From positions 1,180,001-1,197,500 of the forward strand of contig JACVTC010000017.1 of the NCBI GenBank assembly GCA_016946835.1: a stretch of 17,500 bases of DNA, in the 5' to 3' direction. The DNA comes from Neocallimastix lanati (nom. inval.). Its lineage: Eukaryota > Neocallimastigomycota > Neocallimastigomycetes > Neocallimastigales > Neocallimastigaceae. The position numbers and the translations under genes are program-made. Below are positions 1-9,149 of this stretch, piece by piece (the stretch's first letter is position 1; every line of letters begins with the position of its first letter). The notes under the pieces are model-generated. The model saw nothing but the letters and a program-made list of their open reading frames with translations, had not been told where the DNA came from and did not search any database.

Positions 1-178
1 CAGATAAAGGTACTCGATTTACAACTTTTTTTTTTTTTTTTGGACCGATTATGTAGTTGTAGTTTGTTGTGTATTGATCATAAACTCCCTAGTGTAACCA
101 TCATCAACCAGACAAACAGATAGGCAGACTGAATGTGTTAATAAAAATAAAATATAAATGATAGTGTTTATAGTGATT
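1..178. other. Unassigned non-coding segment of mixed composition
   Basis: This stretch is richer in G and C than most of the window and carries an 18-nt T run near 25-41. No reading frame in it resembles a protein, and no RNA gene is recognisable. It runs straight into the inverted-repeat block at 179 and may be the edge of the same element, or of one that begins outside the window. Confidence 0.4.
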
Positions 179-1072
179 GCAAACCTAGCTAGTTTTAGGA
201 TTCTGAGCATGTTTTTGACGAGTTGAACGATCAAAAAACATATGTTGTTCAACTAGCTAGGTTTTGCACAACATTGCTATACTTCTGCATATATTATTAT
301 ATGAACAATGTTGCAATATGATGATTTTGAATGCCTTTTATGGTCAAAACTGCTGTGATTTTATCAATAAACAATGCAAAATATCGATAAATATATGCAA
401 ATAATAACTATATTGTTCCAGGCATTCAAAATCATAACAACAACAATTATTATTAATATTATTATTATAAACAATATGGTTGAATGATTGTATTTGTATG
501 CCAAATATGTGCATTTTATGTTCATAAACAGGGTCATTTTGCAGCGATGTTTGTATATATTATCGATGATTGTTGTTAAATGGCATACAAATACAATATG
601 TCTTTATTCTGGAGCTTATATTAATAGATGAACAACATAGGGTTTTGATGCTAAAACTATGCTAAAAACCATATCATTTTCATCAAAAATAAAAATAAAA
701 ACAAAAATAAAATAAAAAATAATAATCAAATATATGCATAGTTTTAATATAAATACACTTATATTAGCAATATATGCATATGTTTATCAATATCGTCATC
801 ATTCTGGAATTTTAATAACAACAATGACTACATATATTGTTGATATTAACCTCAAAACCATATAGTTCATATACAGCCACAACAGCTATATTTCAATTAA
901 ATAACAGGTTTTTATGGCTTATTGAACATTCAAAACATATATAGTTCATATACAATCATTGCTGTTTTGACCATCTATTAATATAGGCTCCAAGTTATTA
1001 ATAAACATACAGGGTTTTATGACAAATATATGTTCAAAACCATGTTGATATATCAATATTATCAGGAGCCTA
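179..1072. repeat. Block of consecutive and nested inverted repeats
   Basis: The sequence shows at least six stem pairs in order: 179-194 with 250-266 (one-base bulge), 270-277 with 306-313, 321-335 with 421-435 (15 bp, perfect), 487-503 with 581-597 (17 bp, perfect), 610-630 with 972-992 (21 bp, one mismatch), and 984-991 with 1065-1072 (8 bp, perfect). Smaller pairs are nested inside, for example 643-650 with 681-688, 652-662 with 736-746, and the 12-bp palindrome 1045-1056. A near-identical direct repeat lies at 852-874 and 930-954. No protein is encoded. It could be a structured non-coding RNA locus, a nest of miniature inverted-repeat elements or a replication/recombination structure; the sequence does not decide between these. 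Confidence 0.75.
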
Positions 1073-1074
1073 AA

Positions 1075-1138
<64 letters not shown>

Positions 1139-1628
1139 TTATAATTAAATAGTTGATAGAAAATAATAATAATAAAAATAATAAATAAATAAAAATTATA
1201 AATAAAAAAAAAATAATAAATAATAAATAATAAATAATTAAACAATAAATAATAAATAATAAATAATTGAATAAAAAATAATAATTAAATAAATAATAAA
1301 AATATTAATTGAATAGATGATAAAATAACAATTAAATGAATAATAAAAATAATAAATAAATAAAAATTATAAATAAAAAATAAAAAATAATAAATAATAA
1401 ATAATAAATAATAAATAATAAATAATAAATAATAAATTATAAATAATAATAATAAATAATAAATAATAAATAATTAATTATAAATAATAAATAATAAATA
1501 ATAAATAATAAATAAATAAATAAATAATAAATAATAAATAATAAATAATAAATAATTAATAATAAATAATAAATAATAAATAAATAAATAATAAATAAAT
1601 AAATAATAAATAAATAAATAATAAATAA
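1073..1628. repeat. AAT/AAAT low-complexity tract
   Basis: About 550 bp of irregularly mixed AAT and AAAT units with scattered AATT and AAAAAT variants. It starts within the last arm of the inverted-repeat block. Frames through it read as runs of Tyr, Ile, Leu and Phe on the minus strand and are not genes. Confidence 0.9.
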
Positions 1629-1752
1629 AGTTAAAATTTAATGGCTACTTTTTATTTTTTTTTTTTAATATATTTACATTATGAACTATTATCTATAAAA
1701 CTTTTTTTTATATTGTTTTATTATTTAGCATAGTATAAATAATAATAATATT

Positions 1753-1772
1753 GAACTAAAATTTTTTAGTTC
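1753..1772. repeat. Perfect palindrome, 9-bp arms with 2-nt spacer
   Basis: The arms gaactaaaa and ttttagttc are perfect reverse complements separated by two T residues. A+T-rich flanks extend the symmetry imperfectly on both sides. It lies in non-coding DNA and its function is unknown. Confidence 0.7.
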
Positions 1773-2242
1773 TATAATAATATTACCATTTCTTTTAATG
1801 ATTATTATTTATATATATGTAAAAAAAAAGAAAATGGATAATGTTAATTTTAAATTATAATATATATAAAAATAAAATATATATAATATATATATATATA
1901 TTTTTTTTTATGAATAAACTTTTTAAAATTATCATAAATTTTAATAGTTTTAAATGTTGGTGATGTGTAACCATTTCTACCTAAATATATGTGTAACCAT
2001 TTTTCATTTTTTTTTTTTTTTTTTTTTTAAAAAAATTTAATATCTATATTAAATGATTTTGTTTGGTTTTCACGAAAAAAAAAAAAAAAATTTTTTTTTT
2101 TTTTTTCCTTTTTCTCTTACTTCCCAAGAAAATTAATATTATGATATTCAATTATCTCTCTCTCTCTTTTTTTTTTGACCTTTATAATTTATTATTTAAT
2201 AATAATTAGTATTGTTAAATTTTAAATAATAAATTATTTTTT

Positions 2243-2273
<31 letters not shown>

Positions 2274-2391
2274 ATATTATTATTGTAGTTAAATTTTTAA
2301 AATTTAAAATTTAATTTTTTTTTTTTTTATAATTAGTAATATTTTATTTATTATATTATAAAAAAAAAAAAATAATATAATGAAATATATT

Positions 2392-2433
2392 ATATTATTT
2401 TATTACTTATTGTAATAAGTAATAAAATAATAT
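2392..2433. repeat. Perfect hairpin, 19-bp arms with TGTA loop
   Basis: Left arm 2392-2410 and right arm 2415-2433 are exact reverse complements separated by the tetranucleotide TGTA. Such a long perfect stem stands out even in A+T-rich DNA. It lies about 540 bp beyond the stop codon of the membrane-protein gene, so it could form in a long 3' transcript or act as cruciform DNA. Confidence 0.75.
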
Positions 2434-2468
2434 TATTATAATATGTAATAATATAATAGAATATGTAA

Positions 2469-2488
2469 TAAGTTATTGTAATAACTTA
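2469..2488. repeat. Second TGTA-loop hairpin, 8-bp arms
   Basis: The arms taagttat and ataactta are exact reverse complements and again enclose TGTA. The loop-proximal sequence, TTATTGTAATAA, is the same as in the longer hairpin at 2392-2433, so the two look like related copies. Confidence 0.65.
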
Positions 2489-2673
2489 AAAATTTTTATT
2501 TTAATATTTATTAAAAATGAGTAAAAAAAAAAAAAAAAAAAAAAGTAGTTGAGATATATATATATATATATAAAATAAAATTAAAAATCAAAAAAAAAAA
2601 AAAAAAAGGTATTAATTCTTTCTTTGTTTTTATTTCATTTATATTTTTTCTTTTTTTTTTTTTTATTATTATT

Positions 2674-2717
<44 letters not shown>

Positions 2718-2976
2718 TTTATTTTATTTTATACATTTTTTTTTAAAAAATATAATTTTTTTATTTTTTTTTTACTTATTACAAAACTTATTTTTTTTTT
2801 ATTTTAATATTAACTAAGAATGAAAAAAAAAAAAAATTACAATTATAATAAAATAATGATAATAATAATAATAAAAAATAAAATTACAAGATTAAAAATT
2901 AAAAAGTAAAAAAAAAAAATAAAATAAAATAAAAAAAAAACTAAACTAAATAAATAAATATAAATTATTTAAATAA

Positions 2977-4986
2977 TTAATTTGAGTGTAATAAGGATTC
3001 TTTTGATGAATTTTTATCTTCTTCTTCTTCAATAGTATTAATATTTGGTGAAGTATTATCATTAGCATTACTTACAACTATTGTTGGTGTATTGAACGTC
3101 GTGCTTCTTGGAATTCCTGAATCATTCGCTAATGGAACTCCAACCGAATTAACCGTCGAGGTTCTTTCAACCTCAATACTACTAATTTCATTACCATTGA
3201 CTAATATATTTCCACTAGAATTAAATGTTGAATTTCTTTGAATTGACATAGAGTTATTGGCTTCATTGGCTAATGGACTTAAAATAGAATTAAATGTTGA
3301 AGTTCTCTGAACTCCAGAACCACTATTATCACTTATTGAAGAATTTCTTATGGAAGAATTTTTTTGACCTCCAAAACTACTTACGCCAAAAATATTAATT
3401 TCAGAATCATTAAAGCTGAGGACTGATTCTCTTATTTGACTTCTTCTAGTAATTTCTGATGGTACCACAGAAGCACGTCTACTATTTCTATCAATTTTAA
3501 TATATTCTTCATCTCGTGATTGTTGTTCCTCTCCTAATTGTGAATGATCCATTTTAACTAAAACATTACCATCTTTATCCAAAATATCACCACAACATAT
3601 CATTGGGAATGCACCATAAGATTTTCTATTGATATTATAACCTGCTGCCCAACCATCACTATATATTTTTTCAAGTTTTATACAGTCACCAGGTTCTAAT
3701 TTAATTTCATCATCTTGTGTTATTTCAAATGGATATTTAACAATCATATATTCATTTGTTAAGGTGGTTGAATTTGAAGCATTATCACTTTGATCGTTAT
3801 TATTGTCACCGTTATTAGTATTATTATTTTCATTTTGAACTATGTCGTTATTAAAACTATAATTTGATGATTCAGGTCTAGTTTTATCTCCTGGAATTAC
3901 TGTAGCTGATTCTAAAATTTCTTTAGTACTTATTGTATTATCATAAAGGGATTTAAAACGATCTCTATTCATTTTTTCGATTTCATCTATTCCTTTATTT
4001 AATTGTTCATCTAATAATTGAAGATTTGAAGTTTTTGCATCATTTTCAAATCTTTTAAAACGTTCACTAATAGTTTCCATGCTTGATTCTACAACATTAA
4101 TTCTATTTAAAAAGTATTTATTTTCTTTTGGTGCTATTTTATCATTATTTTTGGATTTTTTTGACTTTTTCCTTTTAAACAAGCAAAAACTGGCTATTAG
4201 TATAATAATAACTAAAACTCCAACTCCTATACTAATGTAGATTGTTGAATTATTTGATTTATTTTTTGTTGGAGAATTATTCTTAGTTTCACTTTTTGCA
4301 TTACCGCTAGTAGGTGTTTTATCATTTGCTTTTCCATCACAAGAAATTTTGCTTTTATCATCTGAATATTTACAATATTTTTCTAATGAATCGTATCCTA
4401 ATAATATTATTAACAAATTAGTATTTTATTTTATTTTATTTTAATTTTTTTTTTTTTTTTGTTTTCATTCATTTTTATTAAAAATTTTTATATTTACCAT
4501 AATATTTCTTTTCCATTTCACTACCGTCATAGCAATTGGTTTCAGGATAACCTTCACAAATTGAAGAATAAGTACTTGAAACATTTTGAAATTCATCAAA
4601 TTTCTTGTTGAAAGTTTCACAAACACTCTTACACATTGGTAAAACTCTATCATTTTCTATGCATCTACCTAATTATTATTATTATTATTATTATTTTATA
4701 TTTTATGGAATTATTTAACATAATGTTAATTTTCAAAATTTAATTTTATTTTATAATTTTTATTAAAAAATAAAAATTATTATTATTTATTACTTTTATA
4801 TTTGTTATATGTTCTATAACATAAATTTGTTTTATAATATGGTAAATTTTTCAGATCATCTTTAACAAGCTTATCATATTTTTTATATTCTAATTCAAAA
4901 GAATCTTCAGAATAATCCAATTTATATATTTCAAATATATCTTTACATTCATCTTCAACTTTAATACAATTAGATCTTTTTTCCAT
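2977..4986 (-). CDS. Single-pass membrane protein with Frizzled-like Cys-rich ectodomain and SH3 domain
   Basis: Three exons on the minus strand, 4986-4794, 4668-4498 and 4397-2977, join in frame through GT-AG introns of 125 and 100 nt to give 594 residues. Residues 1-160 hold ten cysteines (7, 14, 56, 67, 77, 81, 102, 110, 130, 141), including LPMCKSVC, which resembles the Frizzled-type cysteine-rich domain core. A membrane segment spans about 174-195 (IGVGVLVIIILIASFCLF) and is followed by a basic stop-transfer stretch. Residues about 215-285 are charged and possibly coiled. An SH3 domain lies at about 337-394, with DDEIKLEPGD, GW and GAFP. The tail holds RRAS (428-431) and Ser/Thr repeats. 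No signal peptide is seen; the frame stays open upstream to a possible acceptor at 5005, so a first exon may be missing. Inferred role: surface sensor or cell-wall/polarity adaptor. Confidence 0.83.
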
Positions 4987-5974
4987 TATAATTTTGCTTT
5001 TATTCTATACTTTATTCTATATTACTTTATTATTTTTTTTTTTAAAATAATATAAATCATTCTTTTTTATAAAAAAATAATATACTTTTTTTTTTTTTTT
5101 TTTCGAAATTAAAATTTAAAATTTTCAAAGAAGTTAATATTTAGAAAAATTTTTTTTTTTGATTTATTATTATTATTACCACTACTATTTACTATTATTT
5201 TTCTTTAATCAAAAATTTGTCATAAATATTTAATAATAATAATTAAACTATTATTATTTAAAAATAGCTTTTTTTCCTTCCTTTTTTGAATAATATTTCA
5301 TTTTGTTTCAATTATTTAAAATTAAATAAATTAAAATACAACATATTAAATATTATAGTATTACATACTATATTAAACACAAGAAATCTATCTGTTTTTA
5401 ATAAAAAAAATATATATATATATAAAATAGAATTTAATTAAATAATATTAAAGAGGATTAAATAATAAATAATAATAATATAATTATAACAAATATAATA
5501 TAAAATAAAATTAAAAATTATATAAAATAAAATTAAAATAATATTAATATAATTTCAAAAAAATAAAAAATATAGTTTATGCAGTAAATTATTGAATAAA
5601 TTAAAAAATTAAAAATAAAAATATTTTTATTACATATGATAATTTGTTATTAATAATAATATTCATATTATTAAAATCATTTATTACTACCAAATTTTTA
5701 AATTAAAATTTCCAAAAAAAATTTTTTTAATAAATATAATAAATTAAAATTAGTCCACTTTCAATTGTTTTTTTTTTTTAATTATATATTAAAATTATGT
5801 ATTAAAATTTTCATTTTAATATTAATTAAGATTAATTATATAGAAACTATCTATTATAGTAAAATATAATACATAGGAATGAACCAATCGTTTCAATGTC
5901 ACGGTCAAGTTAATGACTAGTATCATATTTAGATAAATTAATATATATTTCAATTTAAATTTATAAAATATATG
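4987..5974. other. A+T-rich spacer upstream of the membrane-protein gene
   Basis: It should contain the promoter and perhaps a missing 5' exon of the minus-strand gene, but I found no convincing signal-peptide exon. Poly-T runs lie near 5081-5103. A short segment of higher complexity at about 5875-5940 resembles no family I recognise. Confidence 0.5.
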
Positions 5975-6049
<75 letters not shown>

Positions 6050-6050
6050 A
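5975..6050. repeat. AAAT tetranucleotide microsatellite
   Basis: About 19 uninterrupted copies of a four-base unit (AAAT) are visible. Looser AAAT-rich sequence continues to about 6190. Confidence 0.95.
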
Positions 6051-6319
6051 AAACTAAGTAATTAAATAATCAACAAATAATAAATGTATATATAAATAAA
6101 AATAAATAAATAATTTTAAATAGATAAATTATAAAACATTAAATAATAATAAATAAATAAATAATAGCAATGAATATTAAATAAAGCAAATATAAAAATA
6201 ATAATAAAATATTTCTATGAAAACTTCATAAATCTATGTTATTTATTATTAAAATTTAAATTTATACTATATATCACGTGTAATAATTTCATTTAATACT
6301 AATCATTTTACTTCTCAAT

Positions 6320-6404
6320 AATCAATTATATTTTTAATTTATTGTCAACTTTTTTAATAATTAAAATCAATTATATTTTAATTTATTGTCAACTTTTTTA
6401 ATAA
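6320..6404. repeat. 45-bp tandem duplication
   Basis: A 41-bp segment at 6320-6360 is repeated at 6365-6404 with one T deleted; the start-to-start spacing is 45 bp. Both copies contain ATTGTCAACTTTTTT. It lies just left of the retrotransposon remnant. Confidence 0.85.
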
Positions 6405-6573
6405 AAAGTTATTTATTCAAACCTATATTCAAAACCTTATAATAATTAAAAAAATACGATATTTATTTAATATATGTTGCTTATATATTTAGTATCATAA
6501 TACTAAAGTTTTATGGTTGAGAAGGATAGAAAAGTGAATAGTACATTCATGATATTTTATATAGAACTTACAG

Positions 6574-6690
6574 CACATGAATAAATTTGTTACATAAAAT
6601 ATTTATAAGGTTAAAATAAATTTATACAATATAAAGTAAATGTATAAACTAATTTACATAAAGCGTAACTATATACTTCAATATTATATA
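6574..6690 (-). repeat. Candidate 3' LTR fragment
   Basis: This segment begins cacatgaataaatttgtta, which matches cacgtgagtacatttgtta at 9886 with three differences. It also contains a 25-bp stretch (6616-6640) equal to 9945-9969 except for one G/A difference. Similarity drops off to the left of 6574 and of 9886, as expected at an LTR edge. The assignment is tentative because the two copies differ by indels between these blocks. Confidence 0.42.
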
Positions 6691-6692
6691 AG

Positions 6693-6813
6693 ATAATATA
6701 TAAATATATAGTATAATTATTAAGTAGTTATCAATCCCTTTTTTTACATTATTTTATATAATAATATATGAATATATAGTATAATTATTAAGTAGTTATA
6801 ACTCCCTTTTTTT
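6693..6813. repeat. 68-bp-period tandem duplication
   Basis: About 53 bp starting at 6693 recur at 6761, both running from ATAATATAT[AG]AATATATAG through TTAAGTAGTTAT to a CCCTTTTTT end. It lies between the RT remnant and the candidate LTR fragment and may be part of that LTR. Confidence 0.8.
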
Positions 6814-6828
6814 AAAATTTATTTATAC

Positions 6829-6879
6829 TTATTCTGTATCTTCAGCAATAACTACATCATTAATGTAGAGTCCAATTAT
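6829..6879 (-). pseudogene. Copia RT fragment with active-site block (YIND)
   Basis: The frame reads IIGLYINDVVIAEDTE and then a stop. In Ty1/copia reverse transcriptases this block normally carries Tyr-Val-Asp-Asp. Here the first catalytic Asp is Asn (codon AAT at 6861-6859), which would abolish activity. It is in the same frame as the upstream RT piece, but most of the intervening palm region is missing, so a deletion between 6934 and 6879 is inferred. No RNase H follows. Confidence 0.8.
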
Positions 6880-6933
6880 ACATTTAATATTATTATTTAC
6901 TGTATATTTGAATATGTATTATTCGTCTTTTAT

Positions 6934-7440
6934 TTATTTAAAATTATTATTAATTAAAAATTTTCTTATTTTTTCATTCTTATCTAAAGGAGTATTACGA
7001 TAAGTATTCTTATTATCAAGTTGGAAGATATTCCAGTGAAAAGCAGCAGATAAAGCTAAAATAAGAATAAGATTATCAATATCTAAAGTAGGGGAATAAG
7101 TTAGATCATAATCAATACCCCATTTTTGACGGAAACATCTGGACAATAAGACGAGCTTTATATTTATAAATAAAATTATTACTGTCTCTTTTAGTAGCTA
7201 GAACCCATTTAGTAGAAATAATGTTTTTACCTGGAGGAACTTTTGAAGCAATATTTATAATCTTTTTTAAATAAAAAATTATTAATTTATCTTTAATAGT
7301 AATTTTATTGCTGTAATTAATTGCTTTATTATAGCTATTTGGGGAATCAGAATAAATAGATGAAATCATATAGGTATCATTGGGATCTAATTTTCTTCTT
7401 ATAGTTCTAGAATAGAAGGAATAACTGTTTTGGAATTAGG
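6934..7440 (-). pseudogene. Copia reverse transcriptase, N-terminal half, frameshifted
   Basis: From about 7430 the frame reads through DPNDTYMISS, then VPPGKNIISTKWV, KRDS and YKARLIV, which are hallmark Ty1/copia RT motifs. At about 7146 the reading shifts by one base and continues with FRQKWGIDYDLTYSPTLD and IFQLDNKN, which carries an Asp of the first catalytic block. A stop follows at 6936-6934. The match to copia RT is strong by motif order; the frame change and truncation show that it is a pseudogene. Confidence 0.9.
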
Positions 7441-8169
7441 AGAATTTGGAGGTAATGATCTTTTTCTGGAAGAATAGGTATAATCAATTTCATCAATATT
7501 AATCATCCATAATTTTATTTTCATTAGATTTAATAATATTTTAAGATATAGTTGTAAGAGATTGGTTATATTGGTATAAAATTTCAGGATTTTGTGGATT
7601 ATAAGTAGTATTGATCAAATTATTAAAATTATAAAATTTGTAAAAATTATTATTAGTTTGATATGAATTATGAGTATTAGAATTATGATCGACATTTGAA
7701 GAAATACTACATGACATTATAATATTATATGAAACTTCGATTGAAGTTTAATTATTTAAAGTATTATTATTTTGCATATTAGATGAATCAAGTGAATTAT
7801 TGATAATTTTATTTGAGGGTGTGTTGGAATTTTTAAAATTTGAATTTTTATTGTAGTTGTTTCTATAAAAAATTTTATTTTAAAATTTTTGTCATTTTTT
7901 GAATAATTTTTATAGTTTATTATATTTATGAATATCATTAATATTGTTGTTCTGATCATATATATTTTATCAGTATTTAAAGGTTTTGATATTTATGTAT
8001 GATTTATCACGTGAAATTAAGAGAGCATTATTTGAATTATTCACTATTTGATGAACTAGGTTTTGATGATTTTATTTTGACCAATAGTTTTTGGTTCAAT
8101 TTTTGAAAAATTTTATTTCAGATGTTTTCCTCATCAATGTCCATTTTCATGAAAGAGAAATTGCGGTCT
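7441..8169 (-). pseudogene. Copia integrase-RT linker region, degenerate
   Basis: This Asn/Ser-rich segment lies between the integrase C-terminal part and the RT. It reads as broken frames on the minus strand, with short plausible stretches such as NNALLISRDKSY near 8025-7990. Linkers at this position in copia polyproteins are poorly conserved, so the assignment rests on its flanks. Confidence 0.55.
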
Positions 8170-9060
8170 TAGTAGCTATTTCTTGGATTTTCAAATTTTT
8201 TTTGGTTCTTCTTCAATTAATTCAATATCATTAATGTAGTTTATTTTTTTATTTTCTATATTCATAATAATATATGAATATTTCTTTTTATCAAATCCAA
8301 ACAAAATTCCTTTTTTTTGAATTTGGTATAAATTTTGATTTATGAAGATTTTAGTCTCTGTAGTAACATACATACCCGAAAGTCCTTAGATATTTTTTAA
8401 CTACTTTTTCATTATAAAATACTTCCTCAGGAATTAGATTATTGTTTGTTTAATGTGGAATCATATTATATTTATAGTAAGAGTGCTTTATAGCAAAATT
8501 CCATAAATTTTCTGATAATTTATCTCAATATATTTGTTATTGCTGAATTTCAAAGTGTGTTATTAATTTTTTCAGCTTTTTCATTTATTCAAGAATATAC
8601 CTTTTCAATGTTATTTTATTTACAATATTTATTTGCTTTTTTGTTTTTATAGTCCATTTCTCCATCAGATTTAAATATTTATACTATATAATCTTCGAAT
8701 TAATTATTTAAGTAGGTAAAGAATTCTGTTATTATATTTAGAGTTTCAGCTTTTAATTTAAGTGAAAATATTCAGTTTTTTCTTGGGAATTTATCCATTA
8801 CTGTAAGGAAGTATTTCTTATCATTAATTGATATGTTATAAATCTTAGAAATGTCTGAATGAATATTATTTCTTTGAGTTTTTTTTTTTTTGCTTTTGGA
8901 GTTTCTCCTATGTGAGATTCCCTACTCATCTTAGAAATTTTGCAGTATCTATGTAAGGAGATGTTTTTATATTAAGTAGCTCTAGGTATCTAGATAAATA
9001 ACTTTGGCAAAAATGGGTTAGCCTAATCTTTTATGCTATATTTCAATACTTTTATCATCT
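8170..9060 (-). pseudogene. Copia gag-pre-integrase and integrase, stop-interrupted
   Basis: One frame from about 9060 to 8530 reads HKRLG preceded by a stop where copia has Trp (TAG, 9038-9036), then CKISKM, HSDIS, FLTVMDKF, IFSLKLKAETLN and FKSDGEMDY. These fit the HHCC zinc-binding and catalytic integrase regions. In-frame stops include 8774-8772 (expected Trp) and 8702-8700 (expected Gln). The frame then changes; the integrase C-terminal part (EEVFYNEKVVKKYLRTFGYV, then FVWI and KKYSYIIMNIENKK) runs to about 8191. Many of the stops fit single C-to-T or G-to-A changes. Confidence 0.85.
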
Positions 9061-9149
9061 AGTTTTCCTATCTGCATTATGTCATTTCCTATTATTTTAG
9101 GACTATTGAAATTATATATTTTGATAGGAAATTGATTAATTTTATATAA

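Larger units (their letters stand above)
1629..2976. other. A+T-rich spacer with homopolymer runs and palindromes
   Basis: No gene is visible in this spacer, which lies downstream of the minus-strand membrane-protein gene. It contains long T and A runs (for example T from 2676 to 2715, 40 nt), TA dinucleotide runs, and the palindromes listed separately at 1753, 2392 and 2469. Untranslated sequence of the neighbouring gene probably lies in its right part, but AATAAA-like strings are too frequent to choose a polyadenylation site. Confidence 0.6.

Noticed and set aside
49-252. Minus-strand frame at the left end
   Set aside because: No motif, and it overlaps the first inverted-repeat arm.
946-1245. 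Minus-strand open frame rich in Tyr
   Set aside because: It is the AAT/AAAT repeat read as TTA/TAT/ATT codons; no conserved motif or domain is present.
1071-1628. CRISPR-like repeat array
   Set aside because: Only simple-sequence units with no unique spacers; the genome is eukaryotic.
4465-4653. Separate small minus-strand protein upstream of the SH3 gene
   Set aside because: Another frame of the same DNA encodes the Cys-rich exon with matching splice sites and phases, so this frame is a shadow.
5875-5940. Short higher-complexity segment as a possible tRNA or gene remnant
   Set aside because: No cloverleaf arms or T-loop consensus and no readable protein similarity.
8005-8013. Fourth TATCACGTG match
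   Set aside because: It lies in the retrotransposon reading frame, where the bases encode ISRD, so it may be coincidental and was not counted with the non-coding copies.
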